A stretch of DNA of 8,321 bases, from the NCBI GenBank assembly GCA_003233615.1, contig QIMB01000028.1, forward strand, positions 1-8,321. The letters run 5' to 3'. Below, piece by piece: positions 1 to 6,143 of this stretch (positions within the stretch are counted from its first letter, which is position 1; every line of letters starts with the position of its first letter). The translations under genes and the position numbers were made by a program. The stretch comes from Nitrospirota bacterium. Its GTDB lineage: Bacteria > Nitrospirota > Nitrospiria > Nitrospirales > UBA8639. The notes beneath the pieces were generated by a model. It saw nothing but the letters and a program-made list of their open reading frames with translations. It searched no databases and was not told the DNA's origin.

Positions 1-314
1 TGGTGTTCCGGGTTTTCCGGATCCAAGCCCAGTGCAATTTGAAATTCCTGTAGAGCCGCTGCAATTTGGTGTTTTTTGAGCCATTTGCGGCCCTGAGCAT
101 AATGTTGTTTGGCAGCCTGTTTCTTTGCGTGCCGGAATTTTTTATCGAGTTCTTGGTTGAATGGTTCTTTTTTGAGGTCTTCTCTATATGCTGCCACTGC
201 ACCATCCCAATTTCCTTTTTTTTCAAGTTCTTCCCCTAGTCGAACTTCTTGCATGGCACAGGCGACAAGGAGGGTGAGGAAAAACAGAATTCCCATACGA
301 TGAAATGTGTGCAT
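1..314 (-). CDS. TPR-like lipoprotein, partial; possible N-terminus of a type II secretion-like secretin
   Basis: The C-terminus runs off the left edge; 104 complete codons are visible from an ATG at 314. The protein opens with a short basic stretch (MHTFHRM), a hydrophobic segment and a lipobox LVAC with the cysteine at residue 18, so it should be lipidated in the outer or inner membrane. From about residue 20 it is helical, and the segments AVAAYREDLKKEP and AALQEFQIALGLDPENP look like TPR helices. The next gene upstream encodes a pseudopilin of the OxpG type. In that kind of cluster, as I recall from Geobacter, the neighbour is a lipoprotein secretin with N-terminal TPRs, so this may be the start of a GspD/PulD-like secretin. 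The secretin domain itself is not in view, so a plain TPR lipoprotein is equally compatible. A possible ribosome site AGAAGGA lies rather far (about 15 bases) upstream, and a second ATG sits at codon 7. Confidence 0.72.
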   Translation of the reverse strand, partial: MHTFHRMGILFFLTLLVACAMQEVRLGEELEKKGNWDGAVAAYREDLKKEPFNQELDKKFRHAKKQAAKQHYAQGRKWLKKHQIAAALQEFQIALGLDPENPEH

Positions 315-558
315 AATAGTTCGGTGAGTTCCTTCTCTTGATGGTCAGGCGGGGGGGGCTTCAAAAACGGACAGTCCCTTGTAGCCTAGCATATTTTGTG
401 AATTCCGGCTAGGGATATAGCCTGGCTCATTGTATGTATCGGATTCAGGTCTTTCAATATTAAGTAGGGGAATCACACAGACAAAACACAAGAGACAGAC
501 GCTCATGCATGAAGGTATTCCAAGGAGACGTGTTGTATCAGGACGGTAGATACTGTGA
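315..558. other. Non-coding or weakly coding gap between pseudopilin and TPR lipoprotein
   Basis: These 244 bases hold no gene I can support. On the minus strand there is an open frame of 53 codons (504-506 ATG, stop at 345-347) with a hydrophobic, cysteine-containing start MSVCLLCFVCVIPLL, but no ribosome site precedes it and the rest looks non-protein-like. An eight-base homopolymer (G on plus, C on minus) lies at 351-358. A six-base inverted repeat, CCTAGC at 385-390 and GCTAGG at 408-413, has a 17-base loop and no T tract, so it is not a convincing terminator. Confidence 0.4.
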
Positions 559-1143
559 TTATGATGGGGTATTCGGAGGTACGGATTCCGATTCCTTTGG
601 TGAAGAGCTTTCCGGGGAAGAAGATGTTGGGCTGGATGGTTGACAGTTCTGTTGGACAAGAGGATTCACTGGATTTGGTTGGCAATTGGTACTAGCGCTA
701 ATCGATTCAAACCGAATGGCTTGGTATGTTCTGACATTTTTGAAGTGGACTTGGTCATAAGGAACATCCGTGCTGGTACTTCGGACGCCATGCAACTCGT
801 CCCTTACCTTTATCAAGTCGAAAGCCGTTCCGGTGATTGGATCCGTATAGACGGTTTGCAGGTAGCGTTTAGGGTTTTTCTTGGTGAGTTGCTCAAGGCT
901 AAGCGGCCACTGATTAGGCCTTGTGGCTTTTTGTACTTCATAGTCAGCGACATACCGTTCAATGGCTTCCTTAATCCGTGTGCCTCGGAAGAGCAGCTCT
1001 GCTTCTCGATCCCGCTTCATGATGACTGACCACTGTTGAGTGACTCCCATGAGGGAAATACTCATGACCACGATCAGTATCATAACAAAAATGTACGTGA
1101 CGCCAGCTTGACTGCTGAGGGGTGTCCTTCCATGTTTCCACAT
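559..1143 (-). CDS. OxpG/PulG-like pseudopilin of an atypical type II secretion system
   Basis: Predicted inner-membrane pseudopilin of 194 residues. After a 14-residue leader ending in SSQAG there is a prepilin-peptidase-like site G14/V15 and a hydrophobic helix at 15-34. A charged helix with RDREAELLFRG (44-54) follows, then a globular part with YTDPITGTAFDLI (about 99-111) and GVRSTS. The ELLFRG, DPITG and G(V)xS landmarks are, from memory, typical of a pseudopilin group that includes Geobacter OxpG, and they differ from classical GspG. The usual glutamate at mature position 5 is absent (Phe here), as in other members of that group. The last 40 residues are a Ser/Pro-rich tail with two cysteines (154 and 167) in similar NCQP contexts. 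The start is uncertain: an in-frame TTG at 1182 would add 13 residues. I prefer the ATG at 1143 because a 14-residue leader is normal for prepilins. Neither start has a clear ribosome site. Confidence 0.8.
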   Translation of the reverse strand: MWKHGRTPLSSQAGVTYIFVMILIVVMSISLMGVTQQWSVIMKRDREAELLFRGTRIKEAIERYVADYEVQKATRPNQWPLSLEQLTKKNPKRYLQTVYTDPITGTAFDLIKVRDELHGVRSTSTDVPYDQVHFKNVRTYQAIRFESISASTNCQPNPVNPLVQQNCQPSSPTSSSPESSSPKESESVPPNTPS

Positions 1144-1178
1144 GCTTACACGTTGAATGGTATTTCCAGGTAGGCGGA

Positions 1179-1222
1179 TCAAAGTGACTCGTCTTGGCGG
1201 TGTTGCATCGGTCAGTTTCCTT
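1179..1222 (-). promoter_or_regulatory. Strong ribosome site with 10-codon leader frame ahead of the pseudopilin
   Basis: The best ribosome site in this gap is AAGGAAAC at 1215-1222. Eight bases after its AAGGAA core there is an ATG at 1206-1208. The frame it opens is only MQHRQDESL and stops at 1179-1181; that stop overlaps the in-frame TTG start candidate of the pseudopilin (1180-1182) as TTGA. This could be a leader whose translation feeds ribosomes into the pseudopilin, or the true start separated from the gene by a frameshift. Seen directly: the motif, spacing and overlap. The regulatory role is inference. Confidence 0.35.
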
Positions 1223-1316
1223 ACATAGTCTTTATCGTCTGTTTGTTTGAGTAGCTTAAAGTATCATGGCAAAAGGATCGAGGGAGCTTTTCCAAAGCAA
1301 CAAGGCTTGGGCTGCC

Positions 1317-1763
1317 TTAATCTTGTTGCTGCTGACGAAATGAACGGTACATTTTTGAGAGACACACCCATATGATGATAAAGCAAAGGGCTCCTGCGCC
1401 ATCAGCCAGCACATCCCATATGTCAGCATGTCGATGCGGGACAAACCATTGGTGGATTTCATCCGATATCCCAAATCCCACAGCACAGATGATAGCTAAG
1501 CTCACGCTTCTGACTGTGTGAGATGTGTGCTGGAATGCTCGATACAGCAGAATACCCAGCAATCCATATTCCACAGCATGTACGAGTTTATCGCTGAGTC
1601 CAAATACAAAAGAAGGAAGATGGCGGCTAGGATAGGATTGAGATGAGAGGTACACGATGATGCTGCAGTAGAGGACAACAGGAATCCAATATTTCAGCTG
1701 AAGCCATCTCTTAGATGGTGAAGGGGATGGTGGGTATGTCATGAGAGTGTTTTTCGGATTCAT
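1317..1763 (-). CDS. VanZ-like family small membrane protein
   Basis: A 148-residue integral membrane protein with about four hydrophobic segments (roughly 25-40, 61-76, 86-101 and 118-136). It carries the landmarks of the VanZ-like family: SSQS at 40-43, SDKLVHAVEYGLLG at 57-70, SDEIHQWFVPHR at 100-111 and ADIWDVLADGAGA at 113-125. The family is named after VanZ of teicoplanin resistance, but most chromosomal members have no known role, so no resistance function should be read into it. The gene starts 27 bases after the stop of the unknown exported protein upstream, which suggests a shared transcript. A second ATG at codon 8 (1742) is possible; neither has a clear ribosome site. The gap downstream (1183-1316) shows a weak AAGGC/GCCTT hairpin over the stop codon but no T tract, so no terminator is called. 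Confidence 0.88.
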   Translation of the reverse strand: MNPKNTLMTYPPSPSPSKRWLQLKYWIPVVLYCSIIVYLSSQSYPSRHLPSFVFGLSDKLVHAVEYGLLGILLYRAFQHTSHTVRSVSLAIICAVGFGISDEIHQWFVPHRHADIWDVLADGAGALCFIIIWVCLSKMYRSFRQQQQD

Positions 1764-1790
1764 ATGACAAGAATGTGAGTGAAGAGTGTG

Positions 1791-2480
1791 TTAGGGTTTG
1801 AGGAGGTAGAGTAATTGTTGAATAGAGACGACGGGTAAGATCATCCCATCGTGGTGACCATCATGGGAAAATCCGTATATGAGTGATTCATCCGGGACGA
1901 GTGTTCCTATGCATATCACCAGAATGTCAATGTGCTCGCCGTGTTCTTGCCGTGTCAGAAGTTTCTTTCGTAGATCATGGGAAGGAACAGCGACGATATA
2001 GTCAGGGAGGTCTGTGGGCTTGAATCGAACGATACCCCAGGAGGTGCTTATGAGTTCTGGTCCTAATGCGATGGTAAATCCCTGAAATTCTGGTGCATAG
2101 TGGCGAAGAAGCCCTGCCCACAGAAAGGCAATGGGTTGTTTCAGGAGAGGGCTCTTGTCCATGCGAAGAGTATCTCGTTGTCGATTCAACTGGAAGAGGC
2201 GTTCACTTTGTATGGTCATGTCATCGTGACGAAGTTGGATCCAATCCGGCGGGGTGCTTTCTAATTGTTGAAGAAATTGTTCTATTTCTTGTGGAACGAT
2301 GAGTGGTTGGACATGATCAGGAATGAAGTCTTGTATTGTCTGCCCATCAAGTTCAACAAGAGGTTGCACTCCATGTGCTGTGTCAGTTTGGCTCTGAGCA
2401 TGTGAGAGCCCGGACGCATGTTGGCAGGACAGTAACAAGACGACAACGCAACCAATGATGTGGAATGTTTGTCTTTTCAT
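1791..2480 (-). CDS. Exported protein of unknown family
   Basis: I do not recognise the family of this 229-residue protein. It begins MKRQ followed by a hydrophobic run to residue 18 and then C19. LLSC could be a lipobox, making it a lipoprotein; alternatively signal peptidase I could cut after SHA at 28. Either way it should leave the cytoplasm. The mature part has an acidic and Gln-rich region (40-75), then a better-patterned core with ERLFQLNRQRD (93-103), IAFLWAGLLRHYAPE (117-131), GFTIALGPE (134-142), GIVRFKPTDLPDYIVAVP (149-166) and a histidine-rich GFSHDGHHDGM (203-213) close to the C-terminus. The conserved look of the core suggests a real domain, and the His/Asp cluster could bind metal, but that is speculation. 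It lies 64 bases after tenA and 27 bases before the VanZ-like gene. A purine-rich GAAGAA about 12 bases before the ATG may serve as ribosome site. Confidence 0.72.
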   Translation of the reverse strand: MKRQTFHIIGCVVVLLLSCQHASGLSHAQSQTDTAHGVQPLVELDGQTIQDFIPDHVQPLIVPQEIEQFLQQLESTPPDWIQLRHDDMTIQSERLFQLNRQRDTLRMDKSPLLKQPIAFLWAGLLRHYAPEFQGFTIALGPELISTSWGIVRFKPTDLPDYIVAVPSHDLRKKLLTRQEHGEHIDILVICIGTLVPDESLIYGFSHDGHHDGMILPVVSIQQLLYLLKP

Positions 2481-2544
2481 GAATATGAATTCTTCAATGC
2501 GTGGTGACGTTCAACGAAGTAGAAATTCAATATCACTCAAGTCC

Positions 2545-3213
2545 TTACACTGGCCATTGCTCTTCTCGCCATGCCATATCCCAAAACATCCATTCATAGC
2601 GTGAACTGATGAGAAAGGCCTCCTCCATCCTGGCCTTCTCTGCTTTGCCTGCAGTTCTTGCACATCGATTGACAACCGTGCGCATCCATTTGGCGACATT
2701 CGCGAATTCTGGCGCTCCATACAAGGCTAACCATTCACTGTAAGGATGTGATGGTTTGGGAGGACCGTTGCGTAAGAGATGTTGGCCGACGTCACAGTAG
2801 ATCCAGGCGCAGGGCAAGGCAACCACTGTGGTTTCTCCCAATGTGCCAGTTTGAGCTACGCTTCTCATATGGCGACAATAGGCATAATTGGTAGGTGAGA
2901 GGGGAGTAGATCGCATGTCGTGGGCTGTCAATTGCCATTGTGTCCCGTAGGACTGATGTAGCCCTCGTTCGACCACAATGGTGTCTTCGACTAATTGAGC
3001 AAAGCGAAGGGCCGTCTCAGCATCGTCGGCCTTTGTGGCTCCAGCAGCAAAGACCTTTGCTAATTCCTCTAAGTAGCGGGCATCTTGCAAAATATAGTAT
3101 TGGAATTTTTTGAGAGGAAGCGTTCCATTCCCTAAGGCGATGACAAAGGGATGGAGGAGCTGGGTTTTCCAGATAGGCGCAGCCAATTGGCGTAAGTGTT
3201 CAGAAAAATTCAT
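2545..3213 (-). CDS. tenA: TenA-type aminopyrimidine aminohydrolase (thiaminase II)
   Basis: Cytoplasmic all-helical protein of 222 residues, close to the usual TenA length. In the family, TenA hydrolyses the amino group of aminomethyl-pyrimidine or cleaves thiamine, recycling HMP for thiamine diphosphate synthesis. The match to Bacillus subtilis TenA is clear along the whole chain: HPFVIALGNGTLP (21-33), FQYYILQDARYL (37-48), SPTNYAYCRHM (106-116), ALPCAWIYCDVG (132-143), YSEWLALYG (158-166) and SSRYEWMFWDMAW (203-215). The active-site set is intact: D44, Y47, Y112, C135, Y139, Y165 and E207, corresponding to D44, Y47, Y112, C135, Y139, Y163 and E205 of the Bacillus enzyme (numbering from memory). 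The nucleophile Cys places it in the cysteine-type subgroup. It starts 3 bases after the hydrolase gene, with AAGG inside the end of that gene as ribosome site. No other thiamine gene and no TPP riboswitch is evident here. Another member of the TenA/PqqC-like fold with a different substrate is less likely. Confidence 0.92.
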   Translation of the reverse strand: MNFSEHLRQLAAPIWKTQLLHPFVIALGNGTLPLKKFQYYILQDARYLEELAKVFAAGATKADDAETALRFAQLVEDTIVVERGLHQSYGTQWQLTAHDMRSTPLSPTNYAYCRHMRSVAQTGTLGETTVVALPCAWIYCDVGQHLLRNGPPKPSHPYSEWLALYGAPEFANVAKWMRTVVNRCARTAGKAEKARMEEAFLISSRYEWMFWDMAWREEQWPV

Positions 3214-3216
3214 GTA

Positions 3217-4152
3217 TCATCTTGCCTTAAGAAAAGAAAGAATAAAAGGGTTCACGACTTCAGGTTGTTCCCATTGGGGAAGATGTCCTGTATCAGGGAT
3301 GATGTGCCATTCAGCCTGTGGTAATAACGTGTGTACCTGTTTTCCAACTTCAACAGGAAACACGGGATCATGATCGCCCCATAGGATTAAGGTGGGGTGC
3401 ATAATAGTGGCTAGTCGTGAGGCGTATCTCTCTTCCCAGCTATCCATGTGGTCTAACAACGAATAGAGCGGAGGAAGCAATCCTCCTCGCTGGCGGTTGT
3501 GATAGGACCGATCAATGACGGATATGGAAATCAATTCTGGCTTGTAGACAAGCTCTTTCAGCAATTGTTCAGTGGTTCCTCTCCCTGTCATGTGATTTCC
3601 TATGGTGGCAAGCCAGAGAGGAGGACGGTGAGTGAGAAATTGACGATACCGTGGTGAAGCGATGCTGTTGTGAATTTTGGGAGGAAATCCAGAAATGAGG
3701 ACCAAGCGATCCACTCGCTCTGGATGATCGAGGGCTGTAGCCATAGCAAGGCCAGCGCCCATGGAATTTCCAATAAGTGTGGCGTGTTCGATTTCCAGAC
3801 CATCCATAAAAGCCAGCATGAATTCGACGAGGCGTTTCGGGCTGTACGTCACGTCCGGTTTATCTGAAATCCCTGAACCGATGAGATCTGGAATGATGAC
3901 ACGATGAGATTGTGCGAGTGGGACATATTGGTATTCCCAGTGCCACATTGAACCACCAAAGCCATGGATAAGGATGAGTGGCGTGCCTTGCCCACTATCA
4001 AGATACGCCACATCGTGGCCATTGACCTGTATTATTTGAAAGGGAACTCGCTGAATGAGCTCAACCCAGGGGGGATGCGGCACGGAAGATGAGCATCCTA
4101 GAAATGTGAAGCACAAAGCAATAGGAATGAATATGGTTGTGCTCCACCTCAC
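3217..4152 (-). CDS. Alpha/beta hydrolase, predicted lipoprotein
   Basis: A 311-residue alpha/beta-fold hydrolase with an N-terminal lipoprotein signal: MRWSTTIFIP, a hydrophobic stretch and lipobox FLGC with C20, so it is probably anchored on the periplasmic side of a membrane. The catalytic layout is complete: oxyanion motif HGFGG (63-67), nucleophile elbow GNSMG with S130, acid WGDHDPVFP with D262 (less likely D260) and TGH with H290. The region 155-235 is the variable cap. Substrate cannot be told; the family includes esterases, lipases, C-C bond hydrolases and dehalogenases. The start is a GTG whose G overlaps the final base of the pycB TAG stop (TAGTG), and no good Shine-Dalgarno precedes it, so translation probably depends on ribosomes ending pycB. 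It is followed after 3 bases by tenA. An exported enzyme between two cytoplasmic metabolic genes is an unusual arrangement. Confidence 0.88.
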   Translation of the reverse strand: MRWSTTIFIPIALCFTFLGCSSSVPHPPWVELIQRVPFQIIQVNGHDVAYLDSGQGTPLILIHGFGGSMWHWEYQYVPLAQSHRVIIPDLIGSGISDKPDVTYSPKRLVEFMLAFMDGLEIEHATLIGNSMGAGLAMATALDHPERVDRLVLISGFPPKIHNSIASPRYRQFLTHRPPLWLATIGNHMTGRGTTEQLLKELVYKPELISISVIDRSYHNRQRGGLLPPLYSLLDHMDSWEERYASRLATIMHPTLILWGDHDPVFPVEVGKQVHTLLPQAEWHIIPDTGHLPQWEQPEVVNPFILSFLKAR

Positions 4153-6086
4153 TATTCTATATGAATCAAGGTTTCGTCTGGATTCACTTCATCTCCTTCT
4201 TTGACGTAAATATTTTTGACTGTGCCGGCTATAGGGGCTTGCACACGATTCTCCATTTTCATAGCCTCTACCACAAGCAACGGGGCACCAGCTTTCACTG
4301 CATCATCTTGAGCGACCAAAATTTTCACTACACGGCCGGGCATGGGTGTCGTCACATCTCCCGCGCGCGATGGTTTTGGGCGACCTTCTGCCTTCGTCGA
4401 TGAGGGCGCCGACGGGGTATCTGGTGCTCCAGCTAACACTTCTTGTATGGGCTCAAGGTAGACTTCTTCGAGTTTATCATTGACCTTAATGTAATACGGT
4501 TTTGTGCCATCAATGGTCTGGCCAGATCCTGAGATCCGAATATGATACGACTCACCATGAACGGTGACTTTAAATTCCACAGGTGCTAAATGTAAGTCAT
4601 GCCCTGTGGCTGGGCCGCTGCCTGATTGCGTTTGTAACGGTTCCGGCTTCAGCTCGCCTCTCTCCCGTTCATCAAAGAATTGCAATGCGACGGATGGAAG
4701 GAGGGTATACGAGACGATATCTTCCTCCGTAAGTTTTTTCCCGACTAATTCCTGTTGCGCATCTTCGAGTTCAGGATCGAGATTGTCGGCTGGTCGAGTC
4801 AAGATCGGCTTGTCGCCTTCTAGGGCTTTGTTTCGTATTTTGGAATTAAGGCTTCCTGGTGGTTTTCCATACAAACCCTGGAAATAATTTTTGGTTTCGT
4901 TGGTAATGACCTTATATCGTTCACCCGTCAAAACATTTAACGTCGCCTGTGTTCCTACGATTTGACTTGTAGGAGTGACAAGTGGGGGGTAGCCCATGTC
5001 TTTTCGGACTCGCGGAATTTCTTCCAACACCTCTTTGATTTTTCCTAATGAATTTTGTTCGGCTAACTGCGCAGCCAGATTAGACAGCATGCCCCCAGGC
5101 ACTTGAGAGAGCAGAATGTCAGTATCGACGCCAGTAAAATCACTTTCAAATTGACGATAGCGTTTTCTGGATTTTCGGAGCTTATCTGCCGCAGGGGCGA
5201 GTTGCTTAAGGTCAATCTTCGTGTCATAGGGTGTATTGCGTAGAGCCGCAATAAAGGACTCGGTTGGCGGATGAGATGTGCCACCGGACAGGGGTGATAA
5301 GGCTGTATCTAAAATATCAAGACCTCCCATAATCGCCATTAATGACGACATGGATGCCATGCCCGATGTGTAATGGGTATGGAGATGAATGGGTGTGCGC
5401 ACGGTCGCTTTGAGCCGACTGATCAACTCGTAGGCTTCAAAGGGAGGCAGCAGCCCTGCCATATCTTTGATGCAAATGGTGTCGGCACCAAGGTCTTCCA
5501 GTTGCTTGGCCTGTTCAACAAAATGGTTCAGGCTGTGAACAGGACTCACGGTATAACAGATAGTGGCCTCAATGTGTTTGCCACAGGCTTTGACGACTTC
5601 CATGGCTGGTTTCATGTTGCGAATATCATTGAGTGCATCGAAAACACGAAAGACATCTATGCCATTTTTCGCTGAGAGCTCGATGAATTTCTGGAGCACA
5701 TCGTCGGCATAATGCCGATATCCCACAACATTTTGGCCCCGCAACAACATTTGCAGGCGGGTCTTGGGCATGGCTTGCCGAAAGGCTCTGAGGCGTTCCC
5801 AGGGATCTTCTTTTAAAAATCGGAGGCACGAATCAAAGGTGGCTCCTCCCCAGACTTCCAAAGACCAGAATCCCACTTCATCCAAGTCTGCACCGACGGA
5901 TATCAGATCTTCGGTGCGCATGCGTGTCGCCAGGAGCGATTGATGGCCGTCGCGTAAGGCCACGTCTGTCAAATAGACCTGGCGTTTTGGTGAAGCTTCG
6001 ATGTCGAGTGCAGGCGGTGCTCCTGCTTTCATACGCGAGGGAACTGGGCGCCCTGCCTGCGCTCGTTTTTTTGGTTTTCGTGGCAT
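4152..6086 (-). CDS. pycB: Pyruvate carboxylase subunit B (carboxyltransferase plus biotin carrier)
   Basis: A 644-residue subunit that takes carboxyl from carboxybiotin and transfers it to a keto acid, most simply pyruvate to oxaloacetate. Domains in order: a basic N-terminal extension (1-36); the HMGL-like carboxyltransferase barrel with TDVALRDGHQSLLATRMRT (40-58), the lysine of KDMAGLL (K207) and metal ligands H236 and H238 in HTHYTSG; a conserved carboxylase segment with LVTPTSQIVGTQA (about 369-381); a Pro/Ala-rich linker (about 552-577); and a C-terminal biotinyl domain with EAMKMEN, biotin on K610. The length and order match PycB and the OadA alpha subunit. No membrane OadB/OadG gene is present, arguing against a sodium-pumping decarboxylase. 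2-Oxoglutarate carboxylase, a homologue known from Hydrogenobacter, cannot be excluded. A TTG two codons upstream is in frame, but the ATG at 6086 has GAAAGG six bases ahead and is chosen. Its partner subunit is encoded 57 bases upstream. Confidence 0.93.
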   Translation of the reverse strand: MPRKPKKRAQAGRPVPSRMKAGAPPALDIEASPKRQVYLTDVALRDGHQSLLATRMRTEDLISVGADLDEVGFWSLEVWGGATFDSCLRFLKEDPWERLRAFRQAMPKTRLQMLLRGQNVVGYRHYADDVLQKFIELSAKNGIDVFRVFDALNDIRNMKPAMEVVKACGKHIEATICYTVSPVHSLNHFVEQAKQLEDLGADTICIKDMAGLLPPFEAYELISRLKATVRTPIHLHTHYTSGMASMSSLMAIMGGLDILDTALSPLSGGTSHPPTESFIAALRNTPYDTKIDLKQLAPAADKLRKSRKRYRQFESDFTGVDTDILLSQVPGGMLSNLAAQLAEQNSLGKIKEVLEEIPRVRKDMGYPPLVTPTSQIVGTQATLNVLTGERYKVITNETKNYFQGLYGKPPGSLNSKIRNKALEGDKPILTRPADNLDPELEDAQQELVGKKLTEEDIVSYTLLPSVALQFFDERERGELKPEPLQTQSGSGPATGHDLHLAPVEFKVTVHGESYHIRISGSGQTIDGTKPYYIKVNDKLEEVYLEPIQEVLAGAPDTPSAPSSTKAEGRPKPSRAGDVTTPMPGRVVKILVAQDDAVKAGAPLLVVEAMKMENRVQAPIAGTVKNIYVKEGDEVNPDETLIHIE

Positions 6087-6092
6087 ACGCAA

Positions 6093-6098
6093 CCTTTC
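6093..6098 (-). promoter_or_regulatory. Ribosome binding site deciding the pycB start
   Basis: GAAAGG lies six bases before the ATG at 6084-6086. This spacing favours that ATG over the in-frame TTG at 6090-6092, which would sit directly against the motif. Confidence 0.6.
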
Positions 6099-6143
6099 AC
6101 ATGGACAACAGGTCTATGATAACTGTTGGATCGACGAAGATTC

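Noticed and set aside
383..413. CCTAGC/GCTAGG inverted repeat as terminator or operator
   Set aside because: The loop is long, the stem short, no T tract follows, and a second overlapping weak pairing is equally likely.
345..659. 104-codon minus-strand open frame overlapping the pseudopilin end
   Set aside because: Half of it is another frame of the pseudopilin tail, it has no ribosome site, and its sequence has no recognisable domain. The 53-codon downstream part is mentioned only as a possibility.
640..1029. 129-codon plus-strand open frame
   Set aside because: It is antisense to the pseudopilin, which has clear family motifs; the plus-strand translation has none.
1302..1318. AAGGC/GCCTT hairpin over the VanZ-like stop codon, as a terminator
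   Set aside because: The stem is only five pairs and no T tract follows on the minus strand.
1317..1763. Glycopeptide resistance gene
   Set aside because: Only the broad VanZ-like family is supported; no vanHAX or regulatory genes are nearby.
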